Assembly (NCBI GenBank): GCA_951394045.1 | Contig: OX595985.1 | Location: 4,712,001 to 4,776,000, forward strand | DNA length: 64,000 nt | Source of the DNA: Nitzschia sp. DOCU1 | Lineage: Eukaryota > Bacillariophyta > Bacillariophyceae > Bacillariales > Bacillariaceae | Direction of reading: 5' to 3' | Position numbers and translations under genes: made by a program | Shown: in pieces, positions 9,294 through 19,209 of the stretch | Layout of the letters: each line of letters opens with the position of its first letter | How positions within the stretch are numbered: position 1 is the first letter of the stretch | Notes under the pieces: generated by a model | What the model saw: the letters and a program-made list of their open reading frames with translations, nothing else | What the model was told of the DNA's origin: nothing | Databases searched by the model: none

Positions 9294-12200
9294 CACCCTC
9301 GCAGTGAGCATTGGCAGTCGTCGACGATGCTGGAGGAGTGCAAAGATAAGCGATGGATGACCGCTGTTGGGGTCATTTGCAAGGTATTGCGGACGCATTT
9401 TCTGGTGGTGTGCGGCCGAATGGTGCTTGGTGAAGTAGTCGGCAAGATTCGTTGTTCCGGGAGCCCATTTGACAATAAACTGTTGTTGGGTGATGCGGTC
9501 ACGGATCCAGTGGTATCGCATGTCGATGGCGCGGGAACGTTGTTGTTTGATGGTGTCGTTGGCAATACCGGCGGCGGTGGAATTATCGGTGGTAACTGGG
9601 GTGGCGGGCTGTGGGTGTCCCATTTCGTGGAGAGTTGTGTGCAGGATTGTGCCCTCTTTCATGTTGACGAAGAGGCCCCCCGTTTCGGCTTCGGCGGCGG
9701 AGGATGCTACGTGGCGGAGGATGCCGGTGGGGTTCAATATTGCTCCATTGTTGATTGGCGGTTTGGGCGGCTGATTGTCCAAGTAAAAGTGACCGCCCAC
9801 TCGGCTGCGTCCCTGGCCCGCATTTAAGTAGCCGGCGTCGCTGTGGATTGCAAGGATCATGTCGCTGGCGTAGTATTTTAATATGGCGTCCGGGTGCGTG
9901 GCACAGTAGTCCAAGAGGCGGTGGATATCGGCGTTGGTGGTCTCGGTGGCTCGGCTTTGGTCGGAGGCCAGTTCGCTGAGTGCGACGAGCGTGGTGTTGT
10001 CAACGGCCCGGCCGTAGTATAGCAGTGTGCCGACAATCTTTTGAATGCGGAGTCTGCCGTCAGGGCTCAATTGCGGTGCCGTATCAATTGGGTCGGTGAG
10101 TTGCACTTTGACACCGAATTGGGGGGCATTGAAGCGGTGGGGTGAATGTTGTGGTCGGCTTGGCATCGGATGGTTGTACTTGGCCAGTGTTGCAGCAATG
10201 TAGCCCGGCATGCTGAGTTCCACGGTACGTTTTTCATAGTCCCATTTGAGGGAAATCCCGCAGAAAAGTGCAGCATCCCAATCGGTACTCACGCCTTCAT
10301 AGTATTTTTTCAGAATGCTGAGCAGGTGATCTGCATGCTCTTTGCCCACATATTTGATCGCGAAGTCGTCAACAACCAACACGAAGCTGATTGGTCGGAA
10401 TGAATGGAGCCAAAGGCCAGGAGTGTGGCGGGCAGTGTAGTACCCGTATTTGGCGAGGCGTCGTTGGAGCAAATCATTGGCAAGTTTTCCAGACTGGGGC
10501 AAGCCATACATGCCCTTTTCAATGCGGACATAAATAAATCCGTTGTGCACGAGAGGTAAGAGCCTGTATTCCTCGATGATTTCGTGGGGGACCAAATCGA
10601 TTGCTATTCTCATGAATTCTGGCCTGTCCAGTGGTGTATTCAGGTAGAAATTTTTCACATCGGCGCAGACGCATTTGGCATTGGGAGTTGACAATACGCT
10701 GTTGAAGTGGAGCTTGGCGGTGGTAATGTCGGCAGTGGGAGCGCTCGTGTCGCCAGGATAGTCGATAAGGTTGCCGCCGACGGTTAGCCGTGTGCGCTCA
10801 GGTTCTGATTTCTGGGGTCGCAAGGTGCAGACAAACCGGGCGTAGGTGACGGTGCGGTCCTTTGGGACGTCCTGTTTGGCAATGAATTTGATAGTGTCAG
10901 TGCCAGCAACGCGCCCTCCTACTCCTTGGGCAAGTCTGCCAAATTCGTTGGCGGCGGATTTGCTCCAGACGGCGGTCGTGGCTGGATTCGTGATGAGTTC
11001 ACGATATTCCATGCTTTTGCCGGTGATAGGGTCGATGACGGAGTTGGCAAAATAATAATCAACCGGGTGCGTGGGTGGTGGGGCAAGGAACAGATCCGAT
11101 AGTGGCGCCTCTGGGATGGCCTGGGACAGTATGATGGCGGCTTTGTGAGCAGCTTCGATCAAATTCGGGGTCACCCTCGGAGCATGGGGCGGCGTGTGGG
11201 GGCTGTCTTCGACGACGTGCGGGGTCACCCTCGGAGCAGCTGGCGTCATGGATGGATCGGTGGCAAGGCCAAAGATTCGGGCTAGTTGCTGGATTCCTCG
11301 CATGGTTTCCTCACCGTAGAGGAATGGAGTCGCTGGATGAGGATGTTCGATGGCGTGTATGAGGTCGCGAGCAGCATGTGTGGCGGCATCTGCAGATGAG
11401 AGCGCCGGCATTTTTATTGCCGTCGGGAAAAATTCGACGGTATCGTTGATCCTGGTCGCCTGGGTTTTGGGGATGAAGACACGGTAGCACCGGTAATGGT
11501 TCATTGCGGGGCCAACATACCATCCGAGATCGCCGTGGGTGCCCCAGGATGGGCGTTTGTCCGATTTGTTGTGGGCCACGACCCGGATGCCTGGTGGAGC
11601 CATTGGAGTGCGGTTGAAGTTAAAATTTCCATGGAGCTGGGCGTGGGAAGAGAGGCGCGGATTGATTCTTGATTGACGCAACAAATTGAGGCTGATTGTG
11701 GCCTGGTCAATAAGTTCGTCCCACAAGTACAGTGGAAAGTTCGGATCGGTTGTGCAAAGGCCTGCCATAAAGTGGTTTTTGAAAGTGCGGATGGCACGTT
11801 CGGCAGCATTGCGGCGATGGATGCCTGGGGGTGCGAGTTGGAAATCCACATTCTCTTGGGCCATAAGATTTTTTAGGATGGTGCTGGCCTCATTGTCCAA
11901 GCGTTGTAAGCGGGGGCGTAGGCCTCGAGTTACCGGGAGACCATGCAGCTTTTTGTATGCGCGAAGGATTTCTTTGGCCGTGCGATCGGATATTGGTTCG
12001 GCTAAAATCGCGTTGCTATCATAGTCATAGAGGACCATGATGTATTTTTTGCCTGTGTGCGATTGGACAGGGAAGCGGCCGGTTTGATCAGTGTGGATAG
12101 CGCCTGTGGGGACTGAGGAGACTTTTTCGATGGCGGCGTAGATGTGATTGGTACGGGTACCATCTGTGATAGCCGGTGTGGGAGTAAAGTCGTCGTCGTC

Positions 12201-12944
12201 CGATGTGGTACTACTAGTAGGTTGGTGCGCAACTCTGGTGCTCTGGATGTTTTTGCGTTGTTGGTCCAGGTGGCCTAACGCTGTTGCGATGGATTTAGGC
12301 AAGTGCCGCTTGACATTATCGGAGGTCAGCGCAGGCCAAGTAGTAAAGTGGTTGTTGTTGATTGCCTTGAGTAATGTAGAAACCGAGGGAGAAAACAAAC
12401 TTGCGTGTAGAAATTGCATGATCTCACTTGTAGTGCTGGTAGGAAGCACTAAGTTGGCAACTGGGGTAGGCATAGTTGACAGGGGAAGCCGGTAGAGGCC
12501 ATTGTTGTCACGGTAGCCCTGGTACAGGTGCTCGCCGTGGTCGCTGGCAATATGGCAGTGTTTTGCATCGAAGGTGATGGTACAGCCAGCATCTGCAATG
12601 ACGCCGACTGAAAGGAGGTCGTGTGTGTCCATACTGGGGAACAAATGTGCATTGCAAGCTGTGGCAGGTAGTTTTGGAAGATTAATTGTTCCGGTATGGC
12701 TCGAGTGCATTGTTTCACCAGTGGCAGTGTGGACAGAGAGACTGGGGTTGGTACGAGGGTGAACGGGCTTGATGTTAATGCAGCACTTTGTGATAACACG
12801 GGCAAAGTGTTTGGAGGCGCCGGAGTCAAGAGCTGGATCATTAGGATCTGGAGTTGAAGTATCAATGGGTTGCAGACTAGAATACAAATTAAGTTGAGCA
12901 CTAGGATTAGTGTTTAATGTTGCATTATTCGTCGACCCAAAGAG
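9288..12944 (-). CDS. pol: copia-1 pol polyprotein
   Basis: Open frame of 1,218 codons directly after the gag UGA; no good pol start of its own, so a gag-pol fusion is expected. Domains in order: retropepsin (LDSGASKHF near the N-terminus), a degenerate GAG-pre-integrase part (GHLDQQRK), integrase catalytic Asp (HTDQTGRF), Asp (RLDNEAS) and Glu (NAAERAIRTF). RT follows with motif A Asp in CADVKNFYLNTP and the FVLVVDDFAIKY box, then RNase H (HSDAGY, SSAAEAETG, DNSTAAGI). The C-terminus MLTARVC ends on a stop lying inside the 3' LTR. All key residues are present. The lineage resembles heterokont and fungal-type copia proteins with the RLTVGGNLIDYPGD signature. Confidence 0.95.
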   Translation of the reverse strand, partial: LFGSTNNATLNTNPSAQLNLYSSLQPIDTSTPDPNDPALDSGASKHFARVITKCCINIKPVHPRTNPSLSVHTATGETMHSSHTGTINLPKLPATACNAHLFPSMDTHDLLSVGVIADAGCTITFDAKHCHIASDHGEHLYQGYRDNNGLYRLPLSTMPTPVANLVLPTSTTSEIMQFLHASLFSPSVSTLLKAINNNHFTTWPALTSDNVKRHLPKSIATALGHLDQQRKNIQSTRVAHQPTSSTTSDDDDFTPTPAITDGTRTNHIYAAIEKVSSVPTGAIHTDQTGRFPVQSHTGKKYIMVLYDYDSNAILAEPISDRTAKEILRAYKKLHGLPVTRGLRPRLQRLDNEASTILKNLMAQENVDFQLAPPGIHRRNAAERAIRTFKNHFMAGLCTTDPNFPLYLWDELIDQATISLNLLRQSRINPRLSSHAQLHGNFNFNRTPMAPPGIRVVAHNKSDKRPSWGTHGDLGWYVGPAMNHYRCYRVFIPKTQATRINDTVEFFPTAIKMPALSSADAATHAARDLIHAIEHPHPATPFLYGEETMRGIQQLARIFGLATDPSMTPAAPRVTPHVVEDSPHTPPHAPRVTPNLIEAAHKAAIILSQAIPEAPLSDLFLAPPPTHPVDYYFANSVIDPITGKSMEYRELITNPATTAVWSKSAANEFGRLAQGVGGRVAGTDTIKFIAKQDVPKDRTVTYARFVCTLRPQKSEPERTRLTVGGNLIDYPGDTSAPTADITTAKLHFNSVLSTPNAKCVCADVKNFYLNTPLDRPEFMRIAIDLVPHEIIEEYRLLPLVHNGFIYVRIEKGMYGLPQSGKLANDLLQRRLAKYGYYTARHTPGLWLHSFRPISFVLVVDDFAIKYVGKEHADHLLSILKKYYEGVSTDWDAALFCGISLKWDYEKRTVELSMPGYIAATLAKYNHPMPSRPQHSPHRFNAPQFGVKVQLTDPIDTAPQLSPDGRLRIQKIVGTLLYYGRAVDNTTLVALSELASDQSRATETTNADIHRLLDYCATHPDAILKYYASDMILAIHSDAGYLNAGQGRSRVGGHFYLDNQPPKPPINNGAILNPTGILRHVASSAAEAETGGLFVNMKEGTILHTTLHEMGHPQPATPVTTDNSTAAGIANDTIKQQRSRAIDMRYHWIRDRITQQQFIVKWAPGTTNLADYFTKHHSAAHHQKMRPQYLANDPNSGHPSLIFALLQHRRRLPMLTARVC

Positions 12945-12947
12945 TCA
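12942..12947 (-). promoter_or_regulatory. copia-1 gag-pol UGA, candidate readthrough
   Basis: Context AAA TGA CTC TTT on the minus strand; pol is in frame and open on the far side, with no other stop. The UGA-CU start of the context matches that of copia-0, though the third base of CUA is changed to C. Readthrough is inferred from the shared layout in three elements. Confidence 0.5.
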
Positions 12948-14123
12948 TTTCTTGAGGCGCCATTTTCCATGTTGGCAGCCGCCTTTGTTGTCTTCCAGGG
13001 TGGCTTCTTTGATATGGCCAGTGGCAGTGCGTGTGCATTGAGAGCCATTGTGGCCACCATAACCGTGGGTCCAACAGTATTGGGCAACGAAGGGTGCTCG
13101 TGGTGCTCGGGCAGCGGGACCAGCGGTGGTCCGTTTGGCATCGTCGAGGGCTTTGCGTAGGCGTGCAATTTCTTCGTCCTTCTGGGCCAGCTGTGTTGTG
13201 AGGTTGGTGGTGTTTTCAACTAGTGCTGCGAATGCTTGGCGGTCGGAGGCTGTGGCCGTGGCCAGGTTGGCCAAGGCTTCTACTGTCGCGTTTTCCTGGT
13301 CGGCAATGGCCACGTTGATGAAACCTGCGCGGCCGGTAGTGGTTTGTTGGAGGCGGAGGGAGCGTTGGGCGTCCAAGAAGTGGAGCTTGAAGTTATCCCA
13401 TGTTTGTTCAGCGGTGGGTCTGGCAAGCCACCTTTTGCAATCATCAAAGTACAGACCGGTTGCCCAAACGGAACTGTAGGCAGAGGTCAGGATGTGGCTG
13501 TCGCTGATTGGGGCATTGCCGTCGGCTGCAAATTCTACGCAGGTTTCGACACTGTCAATAAGTGTCTCGAAGGGGCTGTTGCCGTCCCAAGGCTGATCCA
13601 AGAGCTTGCGGTTCTCCGCAAGGGCCTGCAGGGTGATTTGGCCATAACTGGTGAAAAGGAACTCAAGGAGATCGCGGAGCTTGACATTTTGGTACCCAAG
13701 ATTGCGGTCGATTTTGGCGCGAAGGTACAGGGGCTCGATAGCGCCTACAAGTTGCTTTTTGAGAGCGGCATGGACATTGAGGTATGTGTACCACTTTCGG
13801 AGGAGCACTTTGTGGCGGCGTTCTAGGGCGGCGAGCTGTTCGTCAGTGGCATTGCGTGGGATAGTGGGTGTGTCACCGGGATTGGTGGGAGGGGTAAACC
13901 CATTGTTGGCGCCGGCAAGTGCTGTGTAGACGGTGTCAGAGAGGATGAGGCCAAGATAGCCGTGTTGGCCGCCACCTGCGGTGGTCGGCACGGATGCGGC
14001 ATTCATCTTGAGGGATTCACGGAGCCCTTGCAAGGTGGCGTAGGTCGGCTGGCCGACGATTTTCTCGACGGTACATGGAAAGGATTTGTCCATGTCGTCA
14101 ATGGATAGGACGGTAGTCGTCAT
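12945..14123 (-). CDS. gag: copia-1 gag
   Basis: 392 residues from the ATG at 14123. Mostly alpha-helical capsid-type sequence, then a short coiled coil (QLAQKDEEIARLRKALDD), and a C-terminal zinc-finger-like motif CWTHGYGGHNGSQC followed by GH (Cys-x2-His, His-x4-Cys spacing) that stands where a CCHC knuckle is expected. It ends in AAA UGA, followed without interruption by pol in the same frame. The start lies 62 nt after the putative primer-binding site. Confidence 0.92.
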   Translation of the reverse strand: MTTTVLSIDDMDKSFPCTVEKIVGQPTYATLQGLRESLKMNAASVPTTAGGGQHGYLGLILSDTVYTALAGANNGFTPPTNPGDTPTIPRNATDEQLAALERRHKVLLRKWYTYLNVHAALKKQLVGAIEPLYLRAKIDRNLGYQNVKLRDLLEFLFTSYGQITLQALAENRKLLDQPWDGNSPFETLIDSVETCVEFAADGNAPISDSHILTSAYSSVWATGLYFDDCKRWLARPTAEQTWDNFKLHFLDAQRSLRLQQTTTGRAGFINVAIADQENATVEALANLATATASDRQAFAALVENTTNLTTQLAQKDEEIARLRKALDDAKRTTAGPAARAPRAPFVAQYCWTHGYGGHNGSQCTRTATGHIKEATLEDNKGGCQHGKWRLKK

Positions 14124-14184
14124 CGTAGGAGCTGCGACAAGGAGTGCTGTTGGTGGAGTAACAGCAATGTCGGCAGGTCTGAAG

Positions 14185-14248
14185 AATTAGATTGCTCTGC
14201 TAAAGTCAAACGGAAGTGAAAGACACAGAGATGATGAGCAATCTAATT
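14185..14248 (-). promoter_or_regulatory. copia-1 self-complementary PBS/LTR pair
   Basis: AATTAGATTGCTC at 14185-14197, directly abutting the 5' LTR end, is the exact complement of GAGCAATCTAATT at 14236-14248 inside the LTR (13 of 13, 38-nt spacer). In RNA sense the upstream copy is in the LTR and the second sits where a tRNA PBS should be. Such an arrangement is known from Tf1, where the 5' end of the transcript primes its own reverse transcription. No tRNA-like PBS is visible here. The transcript would start near 14248 if the analogy holds. Confidence 0.7.
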
Positions 14249-14390
14249 TATGAGTAGATTGCGAGTGTTTTGAATGTGGCGGGAAATCCCGTTTGAGTTT
14301 GGCGCGCTCGGCGCACAACGGATCTTTGTGACTGGCCGGTGCTCGCTGGAAAGGATGCCGGCATGCCTGACGTGGCATGTGGAATCAACA
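14198..14390 (-). repeat. copia-1 5' LTR
   Basis: 193 bp, identical to 9101-9293; minus-strand ends TGTTGATTCC and GACTTTAGCA. It contains a further perfect 8-bp hairpin (GCAATCTA at 14238-14245 with TAGATTGC at 14255-14262) overlapping the element complementary to the PBS. The copia-2 pol frame accidentally runs about 48 codons into this LTR before a stop at 14248. Confidence 0.95.
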
Positions 14391-17300
14391 TAGCACACCC
14401 TCGCAGCACATCTGCCGCCGGCTCGGAGGGAAAATTTTGAATTTTTGTCGACGATTGTAAATGAAGAACATATTCCGAGCGGACTTGTTGATGATGGGAG
14501 GGCGGGAAATGTTTGGTGAAGTAGTCGGCTTTGTTATACTTTGCAGGAGCCCAATGGAATTTGAATTGCTGTTGGGCCTCGCGATCGCGTAGCCAATGGT
14601 AACGCATATCCATGGCACGAGTGCGCTTTTGCTTAATGCTGCTCGTAATGAAACCGTGTGCGGTGGTGTTATCAAGCAGGACCGGGGTGGGTGGTTGCGG
14701 ATACCCCATCTCTTGAAGTGTGATTCGGAGTGGCAGTGCTTCCCGACAGTTGATGAAGGCAGCTCCAGTTTCAGCTTCGGCAGCACTGGATGCGACATGA
14801 CGGATGATTGTCGTCGGGTTAAGAATTGCTCCGTTCGGCTTGGCAGCTAGGGGGTCGAGAGTGTCAGTGAGGAAGTGATGTCCACCACTGCGGCTGCGGG
14901 CCCCTGGTTCATTGTGATAGCCGGCATCGCTGTGTGTGTGCAGGATCATGGCGGAAGCTCGATATTCCAGGGCCGCATCTGGATTTGTTGCACAATAATC
15001 CAGCAGTTGGTGGATTTTGGACTTTGTGTGCGTGGATGGCTTATTTTGTTCGGAGGATAAGGAGCTCAGAGCCACCAACAGGGTGGAGTCCACGGCGCGC
15101 CCGTAGTACATCAATTTTCCGATGATGTGTGGAACGATTTTGCTGTCGGCAGGGGGCAGTGGCACGAATGGGATCTCTTCGGGCAGGATTTGACTGTCAG
15201 CCCCAAATTTGGGAGGGTTGTGCGGATGTGGCGAAAACTGTGGCTTGCTTGGAAGGGAGTGGCTGAGTTCTTTGAGCATGGTGGCAATATACTTGGGCAT
15301 GGACAGGCGAGCAGTGCGTTTGATGTAGTCCCAGGCTACACTGATGCCACAGAATAGTGAAGCAGTCCAATCAACTTTAATGTCATAGTGCCCTTTGAGA
15401 ATTGTAAGTAGCTCGTTGGCATCCCCTTTGTTGACATATTTCACAGCAAAGTCGTCCACAACTAACACGAATGATAGTTGTTTTGTATCGTGTCGCCACA
15501 GACCTGGGGTATAGCGGCAGGGGCGGTATCCATGGGGGGCGAGGCGTCGTTGCAGTAAATCATTTGCAAGTTTACCGGCTTGTGGAAGTCCGTACATGCC
15601 TTTGTTGATGCGCATGTGAATGTAGCCGGCATCATCCGCCAGGGCGGCGAGCTTGTATTCTTGGATGATTTCTGGCGGGATCAAGGAGATGTGCAGCTTC
15701 ATGAATTCGGGACGGTCAAGTGGGGTGTTCAAGTAGAAATTGCTGATGGCCAGGGACATCATTTTTGCGTTGGGAGTGGACAGTACGTCATTCACATGGA
15801 GTTTGAACGTTGTCAAGTCAGCAGTCGGTGAGCTGACATCACCGGGGTAATCAATAAGATTCCCACCAACGGTGAGCCGTGTGCGTTCCACCTCTTCTTT
15901 CTGCGGTCGTCGCTCACACACAAATCGCCCATATGTGACGCGGCGGCCTGCAGGGACCTCGGATCTTGGAATAAAATTGATGGTGTCGGTACCTCGAATT
16001 CTGCCACCGACTCCTTGGGCCAGCCGGCCAAATTCGTTGGCAGAGGATCGGAGCCATGCCTCCTTATAGTTTGGATGCTGGATGAGTTGGCGGTATTCCA
16101 GATTGCGGCCAGTGTCTGTATCGAAAACGGCATTGGCTAGTGCCGGCGTGGTCTGCACCCTCGTAGCTGGCGCAGAGGATTTTGGAACGGGGATGGACAT
16201 GGGCGGTGTGCGCGGTGGCAACAGTTGGTTGATCACCCTTGGAGCCATAGGCCTGATTGCTAGGCGGTCCTGTCGGCGTCGTGGCGGGGTGACGGGCACA
16301 GGGCCTGGACTGGGGACCGTAGCAGGCGCAGTGGTGGCTGGTTGTTGTGCCAGGGTGAAGATGTCCGCCAGGCGTTGGAGTTCAGAATTGAGACGTTGTG
16401 TGGGCGGCAGGAAAGGGGCAGCTGGATGGGGATTTTGCAGGGCCTTGGCAAGTTCAGTGGCGGCCCGTGCAGCCAAGTCAGCAGACGATAGTTGTGGCAT
16501 CTGAAAATCATGGGGCAAGAATTCTGCGGTTTCGGCAACACGTTGGCGGCCGGTGGCATGGGAGACAGTGGTGTAGCAGCGGTAGTGGTTCATGGCCGGG
16601 CCAACATACCATGCAACTTCGCCATGGGGCGCCCACGATCCACGTTGGTCCGGAGTGTTGAATATAATTGTTTTGCATCCCGGGGGCGCCAAAGGGGTGC
16701 GGTTGAAGTCGAAGTTACCGTACAGCTGTGCATAGGCGGAGAGCCTGGGATTGAGACGCGATTGTCGGAGTAGGTTCAAGCTCGTTTCGGATTGGGGCAG
16801 GAGCTGGCACCAGAATCGAATTGGAAAGGATGGGTCCAGGGCACTGAGTCCTGCAATGAAATGATTTTTCCAAGTCCGAATGGCCCGTTCGGCAGCGTTG
16901 CGGCGATGGATGCTGCTGGGAGTGAGTTGGAAATCAATTTGTTGTTGCTGCAAGAAAGTTTTGAAAGCCCCACTGGCTTCGTTGTCAAGGCGTTGGAATT
17001 TTGGCCGCAGTCCGGCCACTACAAGGCGCTGGTGCAATTTTGCGTATGCTCGGAGCAATTCAGTGGCGCCTCAGCTGGTTATACCCTCCACCAGGATTGA
17101 ATTACTGTCGTAGTCATATAAGACCATAACCGCTTTGACACCACGGCTAGATACTTGTGGAAAGTAGCCGGTTTGGTCGGAGAATATGCGTCCTGTAGGA
17201 AGATCGGTGACAGCGAGGACAACATCATTGGTGTGTAGTCCGTCGGTAATTGGTGGTGTTGGGGGGCCCTCGGTGGGCTGTACTGGAGGAGTCTCCCCTG

Positions 17301-17967
17301 TGGGCCGCGTGTTTTGCCGTTGCTGGTCCATGTGGCCCATAATCGTGGCTGGTTGCAGTGTCAGATGGCGCCGTACCGTTTGAGTGTTGAAAGCTGGCCA
17401 GCCAACAAAGTGGTTGTTGGCCAAGGCTTGCAGTAAGGTGGACTTGGTGGGCGAGAACAGTGTTCGATGCAGGAACCGTACGATCTGGCTTGTGGTGCTA
17501 TCGTGGATGGAATAGTTCATTTGCGGCTGCATAGTGGGTTGTGGGAGTGGAAGTGTCCACAGTCCATTGGAATGGCGGGTGCCACGGATGGCTTGGCGTT
17601 GCGGATGGCTGATATTGACACTTGTGGCATCGAAGGTGGCAGTGTAGCCGACATCGCAGAGTTTTCCAATGGCAACAAGGGAATTTTGCAAATTTGGCAG
17701 GATGTGTCCAGTACGTGCTGTCACAGGGATATCGGGAAATGGGAGTGTTGCTGTGTGTGAGGAGGTTAACTCGGCACCGTTGGGCATGGCAATGTGGACA
17801 GGAAAGGTGGCAGGTTGCGGGTCGCTAACATTGGCGGTGGTGGTAAAAAAATGATCCGTGGCACCCGTGTCAGCAAAGGCGAGGGATGATGGAGGTGGAA
17901 AGGGCTGCAGACATGGAGTATAATTCATATTGCTATGATTAATACTATGCTTAGTCGGCCCAATTCC
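14391..17967 (-). pseudogene. pol: copia-2 pol, inactivated
   Basis: In frame with copia-2 gag after a UGA at 17970-17968. Protease (FADTGATDHF) and the first integrase Asp (FSDQTGYF) precede a premature UGA at 17073-17071, where copia-1 has a sense codon; after it the same frame is open to the insertion point of copia-1. Integrase Asp (RLDNEASG) and Glu (NAAERAIRTW), RT box FVLVVDDFAVKY and RNase H (HSDAGY, SSAAEAETG, DNTTAHGF) remain. RT motif A reads LAISNFYL where copia-1 has ADVKNFYL: the catalytic Asp is Ala (codon 15748-15750). Two lesions make this copy non-autonomous. The last codons were displaced by copia-1; originally the frame ran into its own LTR. Confidence 0.88.
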
Positions 17968-17970
17968 TCA
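17965..17970 (-). promoter_or_regulatory. copia-2 gag-pol UGA, candidate readthrough
   Basis: GCC TGA GGA ATT on the minus strand between in-frame gag and pol. The 3' context differs from the CU-starting context of copia-0 and copia-1, so either other signals matter or this dead copy has drifted. Confidence 0.4.
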
Positions 17971-19149
17971 GGCGGCCACGGGCTTGCCCTCCTGGTTACC
18001 TCCTTTGTTGTCCAATCGTGTCGCAGTGGCATCGTGGCCAGGCTTGGGTAGGCGGCATGTAGCACTACTGTGGCGGCGATCCACCAAGTAGCCATGGGAC
18101 CAGCAGTAGGATCCTTGGTCACGACGGGGCCCAGCCGGCTTGTTGCGGGAGCGATTGTTTTTCTTCAGGGCCTTGACTTCTTCTGCCAGCGCCTGCAATT
18201 GTTCGAGGATGGTGGCATTGGCCATGGCTTGGTTGGCTTGGGCCATGGCATTTTCATCATTGGGAGCCGGTGCCACCCAGGCTGCTGGAAGCTTGGGTGC
18301 AATGTTGTGGGCCATCCAGGCCCCAGGGACGGTGGTTGACATATTGTGGGCTGTGAGTTTCCCAGTATTGCTCTTTTGGTAGCGTAAGACAAGGGGTTGG
18401 AAGTGGGTGACAAATTTCTTCCAGGTGTCACGGGTTTCGGCAGTTTTGTTGGTCCACTTGTCGATGGCAGTTTCCAAGACACCAGTTTGTTCGAGGGCAG
18501 CCAGGCCAGCACTGATCAATGCCTTGTCATCAATGGGCACACCACCATCGGCGGCATAAGAGGTAATGGTCCGAAACCGGTCCACAAGGACCTGAAATGG
18601 TTCGGATGCCGAATAGGGAGTGTGTAGTTTGGCCCGGTTGGCCTCGACTTCCGTGGGGGTGATGGCCCCGTACCCAGCAATGAGATCCTGTAGAAGTTTT
18701 TTCGTGGTGACGCCCATCAGACCTGTGTCATCATCCTCGTAGGGGCGCATGAAGAGTGGTTCAATGCTTTCACTGATGAACCGGAGAAGGGCCTCGTTCA
18801 GGTTGGAGAACTCTTTGAATTCTCTAAGAGCCTCGGCATACTGTCGGTTGGCTTCGCTGATTTGCGGGCCCGTCATGCCCTCGACATCGGGTGCATCGGG
18901 CGAGACGGGATCAACCCAAGCGGTGTCGCTAAGGGTGGCGTAACTTGTAGCAGGCATTACCATACCCAGGTGTCCATGTGCCGCCCCACCCCGGGTGGAG
19001 TGGAACTTGGACGCATTGCGGTAGACCAGTTGGCGGAGAACTCGGAGATCTTCGTATGTTGGTTGGCCTTCGATGCGGACAGGGCGCGCAGGGAATGCGG
19101 TGTAGAACTCATCCTCAGACTGCGCTTTGAGCGTTGTAGTGGATGACAT
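17968..19149 (-). CDS. gag: copia-2 gag
   Basis: 393 residues from the ATG at 19149 (MSSTTTLKAQSEDEF); the frame is open slightly upstream from a TTG at 19170 but this ATG is the natural start. Helical capsid-like sequence, an Ala/Gln-rich coiled region, a basic stretch (KKNNRSRNKPAGPRRDQ) and a C-terminal Cys/His motif (CWSHGYLVDRRHSSATC, then GH) like that of copia-1. Ends VAA UGA GGA; pol continues in the same frame. Confidence 0.9.
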   Translation of the reverse strand: MSSTTTLKAQSEDEFYTAFPARPVRIEGQPTYEDLRVLRQLVYRNASKFHSTRGGAAHGHLGMVMPATSYATLSDTAWVDPVSPDAPDVEGMTGPQISEANRQYAEALREFKEFSNLNEALLRFISESIEPLFMRPYEDDDTGLMGVTTKKLLQDLIAGYGAITPTEVEANRAKLHTPYSASEPFQVLVDRFRTITSYAADGGVPIDDKALISAGLAALEQTGVLETAIDKWTNKTAETRDTWKKFVTHFQPLVLRYQKSNTGKLTAHNMSTTVPGAWMAHNIAPKLPAAWVAPAPNDENAMAQANQAMANATILEQLQALAEEVKALKKNNRSRNKPAGPRRDQGSYCWSHGYLVDRRHSSATCRLPKPGHDATATRLDNKGGNQEGKPVAA

Positions 19150-19209
19150 GGTCGTAAGCGTACCTTGCAACGGAGACGGGATCTCGGGACGTTTGGAAAC
19201 AAGGGATCC

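Larger units (their letters stand above)
9101..14390 (-). mobile_element. copia-1: intact Ty1/copia element nested in copia-2
   Basis: 5,290 bp with two 193-bp LTRs (14198-14390 as 5', 9101-9293 as 3') that I read as identical. Target duplication TAGCA is at 9096-9100 and 14391-14395. Gag and pol are both open, separated only by one in-frame UGA. Catalytic residues of protease, integrase, RT and RNase H are present. Identical LTRs and intact frames suggest very recent transposition and possibly an active copy. Confidence 0.95.

Noticed and set aside
14248..14390. C-terminal 48 codons of the copia-2 pol ORF as real protein
   Set aside because: They are encoded by the inserted copia-1 LTR.
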